In this document: in pieces, positions 33,442-43,685 of the stretch
Numbering within the stretch: the first letter of the stretch is position 1
Layout: each line of letters opens with the position of its first letter
Origin: Paenibacillus castaneae
Lineage (GTDB): Bacteria; Bacillota; Bacilli; Paenibacillales; Paenibacillaceae
Length of the DNA: 64,000 nucleotides
Assembly: GCF_002884445.1 (NCBI RefSeq)
Contig: NZ_KZ614144.1
Coordinates: 289,272 to 353,271 of the forward strand
Direction of reading: 5' to 3'
Notes under the pieces: generated by a model
What the model saw: only the letters and a program-made list of their open reading frames with translations
What the model was told of the DNA's origin: nothing
Database searches by the model: none
Position numbers and translations under genes: made by a program

Positions 33442-33534
33442 CAAATCTTGCATATTGCCTCAAATTCTGCATATTAGAGCCAAAAAGCGCTGTCTAACGA
33501 GGATTTTTCATTCGGCTGTTCAAATTTTGCACAT
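33442..33534. promoter_or_regulatory. Three CAAATYTTGCATAT boxes in divergent promoter region
   Basis: CAAATCTTGCATAT (33442-33455), CAAATTCTGCATAT (33461-33474) and CAAATTTTGCACAT (33521-33534). The first two are 19 bp apart, like AraC half-sites on one DNA face. They lie between the AraC-type regulator and its presumed target operon. Confidence 0.55.
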
Positions 33535-33636
33535 GTATAGAAATTATGTTCATTTACATCGGATTGTATAAAACATATGCTCGGAACGTGGTTGAGACAG
33601 ACAGCTTTATTAAAGAGGAGTGAGGGTTGGTTGGTT

Positions 33637-34542
33637 GTGAAGAGAACAATGAAACAATTACTACGAAATTATCAGCTGTACATCTTTCTATTCCCGATGG
33701 TCGCATACTTTGTTATCTTTCGATATTTCCCAATGTATGGCGTACAAATCGCATTTAAAGACTTCTATCCGCTAAAAGGCATTTGGGATAGCTCTTGGGT
33801 AGGCTTTGAGCATTTCCAAAGGTTCTTCCGATCATCAGAAATTTTGATGGTTATTAAAAACACGCTGCTGCTGAATTTGTTCAGCTTGATATTCGGGTTT
33901 CCAGTTCCGATTATTCTAGCCCTAATGATCAATCAAGTGCTGCGAATGAAATTTAAAAAGCTTGTTCAGACCGTTATTTATGCACCGCATTTCATTTCGA
34001 CAGTCGTAATCGTTGGTATGGTTTCGTTGTTCCTTTCACCTCGTAGCGGTGTGGTCAACTCCATCATCAAGTCATTAGGGCTGGATCCGGTATTTTTTAT
34101 GGCAAGACCAGAATTTTTCAAAGCTATCTATATTATTTCGGAAATTTGGCAGCATGCTGGGTGGGGAACTATTATTTACCTTGCAGCACTCGCATCAATC
34201 AGTCCAGAATTACATGAATCGGCAGTTGTGGACGGCGCTTCTAAATGGCAGCGTGTCTGGTATATCGACATTCCTGGGATTATGGCAACTGCGGTTATTC
34301 TACTCATTCTAGAATCAGGCAGAATGCTTTCACTAGGCTTTGAGAAAGTGTATTTGATGCAAAATAATTTAAATCGAAGTGCATCTGAAGTCATTTCAAC
34401 TTATGTATATAAGGTAGGTATTCAACAGGCTGATTTCAGTTATGCAACAGCAATAGGATTGTTTGAAGCCGTTATCTGTCTAATAGTCCTAATGTCGGTA
34501 AATATGCTGGCCAAGAAAGCAACCAATACTTCGTTATGGTAA
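33637..34542 (+). CDS. Sugar ABC transporter permease, LplB-like
   Basis: The product is about 301 residues with six membrane segments. Landmarks are FRYFPMYGVQIAFKDFYP near residue 25 and the EAA loop ELHESAVVDGASKWQRVWYI near residue 190. The frame opens at ATG 33577, but that ATG has no ribosome site; GAGGAGTGAGGG (33615-33626) points to GTG 33637 or TTG 33631. It is the first gene of the importer operon that continues with the partner permease, binding lipoprotein and SLH protein. Confidence 0.85.
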   Translation: MKRTMKQLLRNYQLYIFLFPMVAYFVIFRYFPMYGVQIAFKDFYPLKGIWDSSWVGFEHFQRFFRSSEILMVIKNTLLLNLFSLIFGFPVPIILALMINQVLRMKFKKLVQTVIYAPHFISTVVIVGMVSLFLSPRSGVVNSIIKSLGLDPVFFMARPEFFKAIYIISEIWQHAGWGTIIYLAALASISPELHESAVVDGASKWQRVWYIDIPGIMATAVILLILESGRMLSLGFEKVYLMQNNLNRSASEVISTYVYKVGIQQADFSYATAIGLFEAVICLIVLMSVNMLAKKATNTSLW

Positions 34543-34564
34543 ATCAAAAAGTAGGTGAATGTAT

Positions 34565-35455
34565 ATGAACGTAAAAGCTAGAAGCAGATCTGATATTTTA
34601 TTCGATATTTTCAATTACGGGCTGCTAACGATTGTTCTTCTAATTGTTTTGTATCCGCTTTATTTCGTGGTCATAGCTTCATTCAGCAATCCGACGCTAG
34701 TTAATTCAGGGCAGGTTACACTCATTCCTAAAGGCATTAACTTTGAAGGCTATGTCCGAATTTTTAATGACAAAATGATATTGACGGGGTATGGCAACTC
34801 ATTACTGTATACGGCGCTTGGCACTTTGATTAGTGTTGCAATTACGATCCCGGGTGCTTACGCCTTGTCGAGACGGGAGTTAGCCGGCAGGAACCTAGTG
34901 ATGTATATGATTGTATTTACGATGTTTTTTAATGGAGGATTGATTCCCACCTTTATCCTGGTGAAAAATCTAGGCTTGTACAATTCATTCTGGTCGTTAA
35001 TTTTGCCTGTAGCTGTCATTCCGTGGAACCTCATTATAGCGAGAACGTTCTTCCAAACGTCGATTCCTGATGAATTAAGAGAAGCGGCGCAAATAGATGG
35101 GTGTAATGAATTCAGATTCTTCTTTAGAATCGCGCTTCCGCTTTCGTCTGCGCTGATAGCCATTATGGTGTTGTTCTACGCGGTCGGCTATTGGAATACG
35201 TACTTCAGCGCTTTGATTTATTTGAAGGATGAGACACTGTATCCGCTGCAATTGGTACTGCGGAACATCCTGATCGCGAATACGATTTCTCCTGATATGA
35301 TGGAAAACGTCGAGCAAGCCAGCAAGCAGTTGGAGATAGCTTCATTGATCCAATACGGTGTTATCATCGTAGCTGCTTTTCCTCTGCTCATTCTCTATCC
35401 GTTCTTACAACGATACTTTGTTAAAGGTGTCTTAGTCGGTTCAATTAAAGGGTAA
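34565..35455 (+). CDS. Sugar ABC transporter permease, YtcP-like
   Basis: From ATG 34565 (AGGTG 7 bp upstream; another ATG lies at 34559) the product is 296 residues with six membrane segments. The EAA loop is PDELREAAQIDGCNEFRFFF near residue 170, and the C-terminus QRYFVKGVLVGSIKG is typical of the subfamily. It starts 22 bp after its partner permease gene. It would form a heterodimeric CUT1 channel and needs a shared ATPase encoded elsewhere. Confidence 0.88.
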   Translation: MNVKARSRSDILFDIFNYGLLTIVLLIVLYPLYFVVIASFSNPTLVNSGQVTLIPKGINFEGYVRIFNDKMILTGYGNSLLYTALGTLISVAITIPGAYALSRRELAGRNLVMYMIVFTMFFNGGLIPTFILVKNLGLYNSFWSLILPVAVIPWNLIIARTFFQTSIPDELREAAQIDGCNEFRFFFRIALPLSSALIAIMVLFYAVGYWNTYFSALIYLKDETLYPLQLVLRNILIANTISPDMMENVEQASKQLEIASLIQYGVIIVAAFPLLILYPFLQRYFVKGVLVGSIKG

Positions 35456-35540
35456 CATACTGCTTGGATGTTAACAGGCATGCCTGTTCAGCATAAATGA
35501 ATTACATTCATCACTGAAATACAAAAAGGGAGGGTTTTAA

Positions 35541-37223
35541 ATGAAGGGGAAAAAGGTGTTTAAAACAGTAATGGCGGGAGTAATCTCACTAGCATTGCTG
35601 GCTGGTTGTTCAGCTAAGAACAATTCAGTTGTTCAGAATGCAGGGAACACGAATGCAGGGAAAGGATCAGACGACAGTGAAATGATCGGCAATATGTATG
35701 TGAAAGGCTTGCCGATTGTGAAGGACAAGGTGACTTTGAAAATGATTGGTATTCAAGGTCCGACTACAGCGAACTTTGCAGATATGCCGTTCTTCAAAGA
35801 GCTGGAGGAGAAAACAAATGTTCATATCGAATGGGAGCTATATCAACAATCCAGCTATCCCGATAAGAAAAACATTCTGCTAGCTTCGGATGAAGTGCCC
35901 GATGCTTTCTTTGGACCGGAAGCGTTTTCAATTGAGGATGCCAATAAATTTGGCCCTCAAGGAACGGTAATTCCACTTAACGATTTAATTGAGAAATATG
36001 CGCCAAATTACAAAGAGGCGATGAATAAACAGCCGCTGTTGTCTGGTATGAGCACGGCATCCGACGGTAAAAAATATACGATGGGTACGGTTATTGAGCA
36101 AGTTCAACGTAACTATCCTGGGATTCTTTATATTAATAAACAATGGTTAAGCAATTTGGGTCTTGAAGTGCCTACAACGCTGGACGAGTACTATAACGTT
36201 CTGAAGGCTTTCAAAGAACAAGATCCAAACGGAGACGGCAATAAAAATGATGAAATTCCTTACACATTCCTTAACTTCAATCACATTACAGGATATGGCC
36301 AATTCTTCGGTGCATTCGGACGAGTTGACGTGCATAACAGTGGTGGAAATGCGGTGGATCATTTCGTCATAGGCGATGATGGCAAATTAGTGTTTACAGC
36401 GGACAAGCCTGAATATAAAGAAGCGATTTCATATTTGAGCAAATTCTTTAAAGAAGGATTGTTCGACCAAGAAGGCTTCACGCAAGATCCGAAGCAGTTT
36501 GATGCGAAGATGAAGGATCCGAAAGGTATTGTGGGATCATTCTACGCTTGGTCTTCACAAGCTGTATCGCCTGAAACAGCTGATCAATATGTAGCTATTA
36601 ATCCATTCAAAGGACCGAGTGGCGAAGAGCCGGTCGTTATGAAGAGAAACAACAATATTAACGTTCGCGGCAACGGATTTGCTATTACACACAAAAACAA
36701 AAACCCTGAAATTACAATGAGATGGGTTGATGAGTTCTATAACCAATTGACAAGCATTGAATCCCAATACGGTCCAGTCGGAATTGGCCTGATTGATAAA
36801 GGCGACGGAACATTTGACTTCAATACAAAGGATGTTCCAGAAGGCATCACCTTTATGGAATTATGGCACCAAAATGCGCCGTTCGATCAATCGCCGAAAT
36901 TTATTACTGCTGATATGTTGGGCACGGTTGTACCAATAACAGCAGCAGATGAAGAAAAAGCAGATAACATTAATAAATTTTATCTGAATGCGAAGCAAAA
37001 CAACACATTGCCGGTTATGAACTTCACGCCGGACGAAATCAAGACGAATACAACTGAAGGTTTGGATATCGGAAACTATGTAAAAGATACCCAAACCAAA
37101 TGGCTGCTTAACGGCGGTATTGATGCTGAATGGGATGCTTATGTTAACAAATTAAAGCAACTTAAGCTGGATCAATTCGTTGCCTCTATGCAAGGTGCTT
37201 ACGATCGAGTTGCAAGTAAATAA
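35541..37223 (+). CDS. Sugar ABC transporter solute-binding lipoprotein (CUT1)
   Basis: The 560-residue protein has a type II signal peptide with lipobox LLAGC (lipidated Cys23) and a two-lobe binding fold of the LipO type. A calcium-binding-like loop DPNGDGNKNDE near residues 230-240 is shared with many Paenibacillus binding proteins. AAAGGGAGGG lies just before the ATG. It is downstream of both permease genes and upstream of the SLH protein, separated from the latter by a hairpin that may raise its mRNA level. Confidence 0.88.
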   Translation: MKGKKVFKTVMAGVISLALLAGCSAKNNSVVQNAGNTNAGKGSDDSEMIGNMYVKGLPIVKDKVTLKMIGIQGPTTANFADMPFFKELEEKTNVHIEWELYQQSSYPDKKNILLASDEVPDAFFGPEAFSIEDANKFGPQGTVIPLNDLIEKYAPNYKEAMNKQPLLSGMSTASDGKKYTMGTVIEQVQRNYPGILYINKQWLSNLGLEVPTTLDEYYNVLKAFKEQDPNGDGNKNDEIPYTFLNFNHITGYGQFFGAFGRVDVHNSGGNAVDHFVIGDDGKLVFTADKPEYKEAISYLSKFFKEGLFDQEGFTQDPKQFDAKMKDPKGIVGSFYAWSSQAVSPETADQYVAINPFKGPSGEEPVVMKRNNNINVRGNGFAITHKNKNPEITMRWVDEFYNQLTSIESQYGPVGIGLIDKGDGTFDFNTKDVPEGITFMELWHQNAPFDQSPKFITADMLGTVVPITAADEEKADNINKFYLNAKQNNTLPVMNFTPDEIKTNTTEGLDIGNYVKDTQTKWLLNGGIDAEWDAYVNKLKQLKLDQFVASMQGAYDRVASK

Positions 37224-37238
37224 GAAGTAGTGGAGCAT

Positions 37239-37275
37239 GCAGCCGCATTCAGAGATTGAAATGTTATGCGGCTGT
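37239..37275 (+). repeat. Intercistronic hairpin after binding-protein gene
   Basis: GCAGCCGCAT pairs with ATGCGGCTGT (9 bp plus a G:T pair) around a 17-base loop, with no T-run. It corresponds in position to the hairpin at 15529-15557 after the other binding-protein gene. Confidence 0.6.
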
Positions 37276-37325
37276 AATTCTAATGAGATCATCTTTGTAT
37301 AAACCAATTCGAGAGGTGAGCATAA

Positions 37326-40300
37326 TTGAAAGCATCGGTTAGAAAAAGAATTTCGATACTGTTGACATTTATGTTAATGGTTCAGATTATGGGAAGCCTT
37401 TTCTTTATTTCTGATAAAGTGGAAGCGTTCTCATATCGGTATGATGAAGCCGCTGGAAAATATTATGTAGACGTTCCGCTAGCAGGGGCAGACTTTAACA
37501 GCTCTGACAATTTCAATATTAAGCTAAGAGGGGCTAGTGATGAAACAGAGCCTATGCATACGTTCTTCGTAGATAAAGGTGAAGCCATAAGCACAGGCTT
37601 TACTACAGCACATACGACTAGTGTAACGGAGAGCGTGTACGAGGGAGACGGCAGCCTCTATCTCGGAGACGGGGTAACGGGACCTTTTAATTTGAATTAC
37701 AAGGTTGATGGTTTAGAAATAGGAGCGACTTATCAATTGAGCGTTATGATGAAGCGGGTTCCGGGAGTTCCGACTAACGGTGGATCGCTATCTGTCAAAA
37801 ACTATGATACGGCGAATTTCACTTCTGCCGGCGGCTCGGTGTCTGTTCCTTTCAACAACGTAACAGACAAATGGGTGCAATATACGTTAACCTTCGTACC
37901 AACCTACCCCCATGCCAAAATTAATTTCTGGGGATCTGCGAATAAGAGTCAAGTCTTAATCGATCATATGCGGCTCGAGAAGGTTCTCGACTCGGAGCCT
38001 GTGCCTGCTGCTCCACCAGTAACGGGAGATGACGACAATAATTATATTCTAGGCATTGATGAGACGATGGAATACAATATCAACAATACGGGCTGGAAGG
38101 ATTACAATCCTTATGCGAAGCCTGATCTGCTCGGTGATTGCGTTGTTCAAGTCCGAGTCAGGGCAACCGATAAGTCGCCTGCCGGATATGAAGCTACACT
38201 TGTCTTCACGTCAAATACGGATGCTTACTACTATGATACTGCAATTGGGAAATGGATAGTTAAAGTGCCGCTGATCGGCGCGGATTTCGACAATCCCGAT
38301 GATAGCAATATTATTGCATGGGGTGGCAGTGATGATACGGCACCAATGAATACGTTTTTTGTGAATAAAGGCAACGCAATAAGCGGCGGCTTTACTACAG
38401 CATACATTACAGCTGCGCTTGAGCAGGTGTCCTCCGGTAACGGAAGCTTGCATTTCGGTGATGGCATTTCGTTTCCGATTAATCTGAACTATAAAGTGGA
38501 TGGTCTTAAGACGGAGGCCACTTACCGCTTGAGAGTCAAGATGAAAGTAGCTCCAGGTGCAACGGCCACTGCTGGATCATTGTCTGTCAAAAGCTTTGAT
38601 ACACCAAATTATACGACAAATGGCAAATCTGTTTCGGCCTCTTTCTCAGGATTGACAAATGATTGGAAAGATTATGAATTAACCTTTGTACCTACCTATC
38701 CTCAAGCTAAAATTAATTTCTGGGCTAATAACGCATTGCCGCAAGTGTTAGTCGATCAATTAACACTGGAGCAGATTTCCGATACGAAGCCAGAGCCTCC
38801 CGTAGACCCTGAAGTGCCATCACAGTTTTTGGTAGTGAATGGGCATTTCGAGGCGGGTGCCGACATGGTATCTACAGATGCTGCAGTCAAAAACCAATTT
38901 TTCAGCAAGTATAACAATTTTGAAATCGTAACTGCAGAGAAATATACAGGTGCCCATTCCCTGTTTGTAGGCAAGAATAGTGCATCGCAGGAAACGATTG
39001 GATACGAAAAAACAGATTTGAAGCCCAGCACCAAATACCGGGTACGTTTCGCTGCCAAGGTTAGGGGCGATAACCAGACTTTATCGTTCCGAATCTCCGG
39101 CTATAAAAACGGTATTCCCGGCGATAAGAAAAATATTATGAATTACATTGAGCATACGATGATTCGAAATACGAATTGGTCGGTATTCTATTATGATTTC
39201 GAGACAAGCGCGGATGCTTCGATGGCGTATATCGATTTCAGCACGGCCAAGGGCAGCAGCGCCTATATTGACGACGTGAACATAGAGGAGAAAGGCCTAG
39301 CTGATCCGATTCTGACCGAGCCTGTACTCTCACGCGGCAGTAAGCTATTCATTAAGAATGGCTTGCAATTTCAAGCATGGGTGCCAACAGATGAAGCGTA
39401 TGAGCTGAAGAAATGGATGAAATACCCTTCGGCCAACAATATTAAGGATTTGGGCTTAACAGCCGTTCAATACAATGACGCGCCTAACTATAATAGCGAT
39501 CTGCATGAGCAGAATCCGGACTTGAAGTGGGGAGTCGCTTTCGGGCCTAATGCCAATCATTTATCATCTACCTATTTCGACAGCGATACGATCTATAAAC
39601 ATGACCGCGGCAAGACTGGCGCTCCTACTGAAGAGCAGAAGGCTAATGGATATTTGAAGCCGGAGCAGCTGGCGAATGTAGACAATTTCCTGAATATCGG
39701 GATTGGTGATGAGGAGGATTACTCCGATACACTGACTCAAATTTTGAAGGATTGGTTCGATTTATCGAAGGAGAAATATCCGAATGTGCTCGTCCATCAT
39801 AACGAAGTAGGCAATACGCCGACTACTGAGATGAGCTTAATCTCGACATTCAACAAAGATATGCTTCGCAAGTATGTTAGAACGTCCAAGCCGGACTTCA
39901 TAACCTATGATATGTATTACTTCCGTGAGAATAGACAAGCACAAGAAGTTGGCGGAACCGTTATTCCATTCTATGATGACTTGAACCGTTACCGGATTAT
40001 TGCATCAGAGGGCTATGACGGAACAGGACTGTCGCCTATACCTTTCGGCAACTATATTCAAGCATGGAGAACAGGTCCTGGAGCAGCAGCGTACGAGAGA
40101 AGAGGAGACGGCTGGTATGAAATGACGGAATCACAAGTCTATCTTAGCGCATTCGCCAATTGGACATTCGGAGCCAAATGGATGAGCATCTTCCGCTGGA
40201 TCAAGGATACACCAGGGTATTTGTTTAGCGACTATAGGCTTGATGAAGATGGAAATTCAATGCCCTATCATATTTATGACCAATTTAAAGAAATGATTAG

Positions 40301-43300
40301 ACAAAGTAAAAATCTTGGCGAGCATTTAGTGCATATCAATAACAGCGATGTACTTATCGTTCCTGGTCAGCATATGGCAAACGGAACAGCTGTGAAGAAC
40401 AGTAGACCTGCAGATAATAAGGAATGGACCTCCTCATTAGATGAGGCTTATATCCGAAATATTGGGGTTACTAATATTGGACCTAATAACGATGGGTTGA
40501 ACGGCGATGTATTTATCTCGTATTTCAATCCACTGCCGGGTATCGATACGACGCAATTTTTCACTTCTACCGCACCTAAATATTTTATGGTGTTAAATGG
40601 ATTGACAAGCGGCAATGGCCTTCCGGGAGAAGAACAAAAGGGATCAAGCTATGAGACACGTCAGGAAGTAAAGCTTACGTTTGATTTAAGCAGCGGCATT
40701 GATCCTCAGAAATTAAGAAAAGTTAGCCGCAATACAGGCGAGATTGTTGAGGTTCCGCTTGTAAACAAAGGCAATGGACAATATGAAATGACCGTTGTTC
40801 TTGGCGGCGGTATGGCCGACCTGTATTTCTGGGAGCTTGGAAGTCTAAATGTCGACAACAGCAAGCCAGTAGGCACAGAATCTGTTGATGTTAGACTTAC
40901 AGGAGATCCTGTCTATGCGAATGATCGTGAAATTAGAGATTTGAGCGGACAAACGGTATCTATCGGCTGGATCAAAGACACATACAGCCCGATTCCAGAG
41001 CCATTGAAAAACATTGGCTTCTCCTATTCGAAGGATGCGAACGGGAAATTAGAGACCATGCTTGGTGGTAATATCGGAGCGTATTTCTCACGCTTCTACG
41101 AGCAGACGTTATGGAATCGAAGGGTGGAACGAATCCAAACAGAAAGCAATGTGCAGATCCAATTCATGCCTGACATCGATTGGTCGAAAGATCAATTAAC
41201 AGACAACATAAATAAAGTGAAAGCAGGGCAAACTGTCTCTGGCATGCCAGATATTCTGATTATTCCGGATGAATGGGCAAAGACGGGATTAATCAAGGAT
41301 AAGAACATATTGCCGGCAAGTCAATTTAGTGAATTTGACTTCAATGACCGCAAATGGAACAAAGCTTATGTGGCAATGTCTTCATTTGATCAAAATATTT
41401 ATGGTCTATACGCGGGGCCGACGATGAACAGCATAGGGTTATTTGCCAATAAAGCACTGCAATCATCCATAGGTGTATCCGAGGATCTGATGGCGCTGCA
41501 GCAGAGCAATAACTGGGACTGGAACAAACTTAAAGAAATTGCGAATAAATTCAAAGGTTCACCCTTTGCTGGAAGCAAGTATTTGTTTGCAGATACCGAT
41601 GAATTGTTCAAACAAATGGTGTACTCCAACAATGCTGCAAAAGGAACATTAAATGGTTCTATCCAAGCTGAATTTTCTTTGGACTCTTCTAGTTTTCAAG
41701 AAGCAAGCCAATTATACAGCGAATGGTATGAGGCGGGGTTAATTGTCACGAAACCGGATGGCGCAGCTGATGATTGGTATATTGAACAATTTAGCAAAGG
41801 AAACATCTTGTTCATGGCGATGCCATATAATGAAACGGCCGATAAGCTGAAGGCAGCGGATAAGCTTCAGGATGCGACGATTGAAATGCGGGATGGCAGT
41901 TTCTTGGGTCAAGCGATGAAAATTCCGGTCATTGTGGATGTCAACGATGTTCCCATTCCTGCAGGACAATTCTCGATGCCAAGCGCTAATTGGGTATTCC
42001 TGATGTTCCCTAAAGGTCCGAATGCTGAGGGCTACAAAGCAATGATCGAAGATCCGGCATATCCGGTCATCCTGTCCTCTTCAGCACATCCTGAGGCGGC
42101 AGCATACGTATGGAATCAATTAAGCGAGGAATTTACCGGTGTGGACTATAATCGCTTCTTGAAAAAGTATTTGAATCAGAGATCTGCGGATTTGAATACG
42201 CTGCAAAGGATTGGATTGAAAGAGGGCGTCTGGGACACGTATGGCGGAACAGGAGCTTGGAATGACGTGATCAAAGCAGAGCTAATGCCTGCATTGCAAA
42301 ACGGCACATGGAATGAAGCTCAGCTCACTCATTTAAGCCAGCTTGCAAGCGAGTATGCTCAAGCTAATATGACGGGGCAGAATAATACACCTGATCCAGA
42401 TCCTAAACCGGATCCAAAACCAGACCCTAAACCAGATCCAAAACCAGACCCAGGTGCAGAACCGGATACTAGTATGGATCCATCAATACCTGGTGGAGGT
42501 GGCATTGTTGAAGGCAATACCAATACTCCGAACCCAAATGCTGCAGTTACGGTAACTCCTGACCAAATTAATAGCGTAAACGGGAGAGCTGTTATTTCCT
42601 TACCGGCTATGACGGCGGAAGTATTACTGCCAATCGATACTGTACAGCGTCTTGGTCAGAACAAACTTGAAGTTCATACAGGCGATGTATCGCTCGTATT
42701 GCCATCAGAAGTTATTAAACAATTGACTAGCCTGATAAATTCGGATGAGCTTAAGGATAGCGTCATTTCCTTGCAAATCATACCGTTGTCAGACTCGCAA
42801 GCGAAGCTGGCGATTGATAGAGGAGAATTATCCGCGCATGCATCTATTAAACTTGCGGGAGCTATATTCGATTTCCATCTTTCGATTACAGGCGCTAACA
42901 AGAAGTCGTCTGTCATCATCCATAAATTCGATCAGCCGATTACATTAAGAATGAAAGCTGGGTCCCAAGCAAATCCAGAGCTGGCAGCTATCTATTTTAT
43001 TTCAGACAGTGGAGAACTGGAGTACATGGGGGGCAAATACAACAACGAAGAATGGGTAACAGATATCAGCCACTTCAGTCAGTATGCTATACTCGAAGTG
43101 GAGAAAACGTTCACTGATGTACCGGCTAATCATTGGGCTGCTCATGTCATTCGAGAGTTGTCATCGAAGCTGATTATTAATGGTGCGAGCGCAACAGAGT
43201 TTGCACCTGAACGGAAGCTGACACGTGCGGAGTTTACTGCGATGTTGGTCAGATCGCTTAAACTTACAGATAAAGCGAGCGTATCCTACGTGGATGTGAA

Positions 43301-43643
43301 GACAAGTGATTGGTATGCTGAAGCCATCTCGATCGGTGTGAAGGCGGGTATTGTCAAAGGCAAGAGTACCTCCATCTTTGCGCCAAATGCAAACATTACC
43401 CGTGAGGAAATGGTTGTTATGATGATGAGAGCCTATCAGATTAGGAATGAAGCATATTCAACACTAGAAGCTAATGATACATTTACAGATGCAAAAAGAG
43501 TTTCGGCCTGGGCGATTGAGCAAGTAGATGCAGCCGCAGGATTAGGCCTCATTCAAGGACGTCCGAACGGTGCGTTCGATCCTCAAGGCATTACAACTAG
43601 AGCAGAAGCGGCAAAAGTGATTTATAATTTGCTTAATCATTAA
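37326..43643 (+). CDS. 2105-residue SLH-anchored protein: jelly-roll repeats, glycosidase-like domain, SBP domain
   Basis: The start is TTG 37326 with GAGAGGTG upstream, followed by a signal peptide (cleavage near residue 35, after KVEA). Two tandem repeats (about residues 36-220 and 300-485) share TPMxTFFVxKG, FTTAxxT, LNYKVDGL and FVPTYPxAKINFW; a third CBM4/9-like unit follows (about 500-655). Residues about 680-1170 look like a TIM-barrel glycosidase (FQAWVPTDE, DFITYDMYYF, FGAKWMSIFRWI). Residues about 1190-1685 clearly resemble a family 1 sugar-binding protein (GLYAGPTMNSIGLFANKAL, NWDWNKLKEIANKF). A PKPD repeat linker (about 1690-1712), another domain, and three SLH units (from about 1926) end it. 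It is last in the importer operon, so surface cleavage coupled to capture of product is likely. Confidence 0.8.
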   Translation: MKASVRKRISILLTFMLMVQIMGSLFFISDKVEAFSYRYDEAAGKYYVDVPLAGADFNSSDNFNIKLRGASDETEPMHTFFVDKGEAISTGFTTAHTTSVTESVYEGDGSLYLGDGVTGPFNLNYKVDGLEIGATYQLSVMMKRVPGVPTNGGSLSVKNYDTANFTSAGGSVSVPFNNVTDKWVQYTLTFVPTYPHAKINFWGSANKSQVLIDHMRLEKVLDSEPVPAAPPVTGDDDNNYILGIDETMEYNINNTGWKDYNPYAKPDLLGDCVVQVRVRATDKSPAGYEATLVFTSNTDAYYYDTAIGKWIVKVPLIGADFDNPDDSNIIAWGGSDDTAPMNTFFVNKGNAISGGFTTAYITAALEQVSSGNGSLHFGDGISFPINLNYKVDGLKTEATYRLRVKMKVAPGATATAGSLSVKSFDTPNYTTNGKSVSASFSGLTNDWKDYELTFVPTYPQAKINFWANNALPQVLVDQLTLEQISDTKPEPPVDPEVPSQFLVVNGHFEAGADMVSTDAAVKNQFFSKYNNFEIVTAEKYTGAHSLFVGKNSASQETIGYEKTDLKPSTKYRVRFAAKVRGDNQTLSFRISGYKNGIPGDKKNIMNYIEHTMIRNTNWSVFYYDFETSADASMAYIDFSTAKGSSAYIDDVNIEEKGLADPILTEPVLSRGSKLFIKNGLQFQAWVPTDEAYELKKWMKYPSANNIKDLGLTAVQYNDAPNYNSDLHEQNPDLKWGVAFGPNANHLSSTYFDSDTIYKHDRGKTGAPTEEQKANGYLKPEQLANVDNFLNIGIGDEEDYSDTLTQILKDWFDLSKEKYPNVLVHHNEVGNTPTTEMSLISTFNKDMLRKYVRTSKPDFITYDMYYFRENRQAQEVGGTVIPFYDDLNRYRIIASEGYDGTGLSPIPFGNYIQAWRTGPGAAAYERRGDGWYEMTESQVYLSAFANWTFGAKWMSIFRWIKDTPGYLFSDYRLDEDGNSMPYHIYDQFKEMIRQSKNLGEHLVHINNSDVLIVPGQHMANGTAVKNSRPADNKEWTSSLDEAYIRNIGVTNIGPNNDGLNGDVFISYFNPLPGIDTTQFFTSTAPKYFMVLNGLTSGNGLPGEEQKGSSYETRQEVKLTFDLSSGIDPQKLRKVSRNTGEIVEVPLVNKGNGQYEMTVVLGGGMADLYFWELGSLNVDNSKPVGTESVDVRLTGDPVYANDREIRDLSGQTVSIGWIKDTYSPIPEPLKNIGFSYSKDANGKLETMLGGNIGAYFSRFYEQTLWNRRVERIQTESNVQIQFMPDIDWSKDQLTDNINKVKAGQTVSGMPDILIIPDEWAKTGLIKDKNILPASQFSEFDFNDRKWNKAYVAMSSFDQNIYGLYAGPTMNSIGLFANKALQSSIGVSEDLMALQQSNNWDWNKLKEIANKFKGSPFAGSKYLFADTDELFKQMVYSNNAAKGTLNGSIQAEFSLDSSSFQEASQLYSEWYEAGLIVTKPDGAADDWYIEQFSKGNILFMAMPYNETADKLKAADKLQDATIEMRDGSFLGQAMKIPVIVDVNDVPIPAGQFSMPSANWVFLMFPKGPNAEGYKAMIEDPAYPVILSSSAHPEAAAYVWNQLSEEFTGVDYNRFLKKYLNQRSADLNTLQRIGLKEGVWDTYGGTGAWNDVIKAELMPALQNGTWNEAQLTHLSQLASEYAQANMTGQNNTPDPDPKPDPKPDPKPDPKPDPGAEPDTSMDPSIPGGGGIVEGNTNTPNPNAAVTVTPDQINSVNGRAVISLPAMTAEVLLPIDTVQRLGQNKLEVHTGDVSLVLPSEVIKQLTSLINSDELKDSVISLQIIPLSDSQAKLAIDRGELSAHASIKLAGAIFDFHLSITGANKKSSVIIHKFDQPITLRMKAGSQANPELAAIYFISDSGELEYMGGKYNNEEWVTDISHFSQYAILEVEKTFTDVPANHWAAHVIRELSSKLIINGASATEFAPERKLTRAEFTAMLVRSLKLTDKASVSYVDVKTSDWYAEAISIGVKAGIVKGKSTSIFAPNANITREEMVVMMMRAYQIRNEAYSTLEANDTFTDAKRVSAWAIEQVDAAAGLGLIQGRPNGAFDPQGITTRAEAAKVIYNLLNH

Positions 43644-43685
43644 GCGATGTTTACCTCCTTCACGCTGTTTTGATAACTAATGGTG

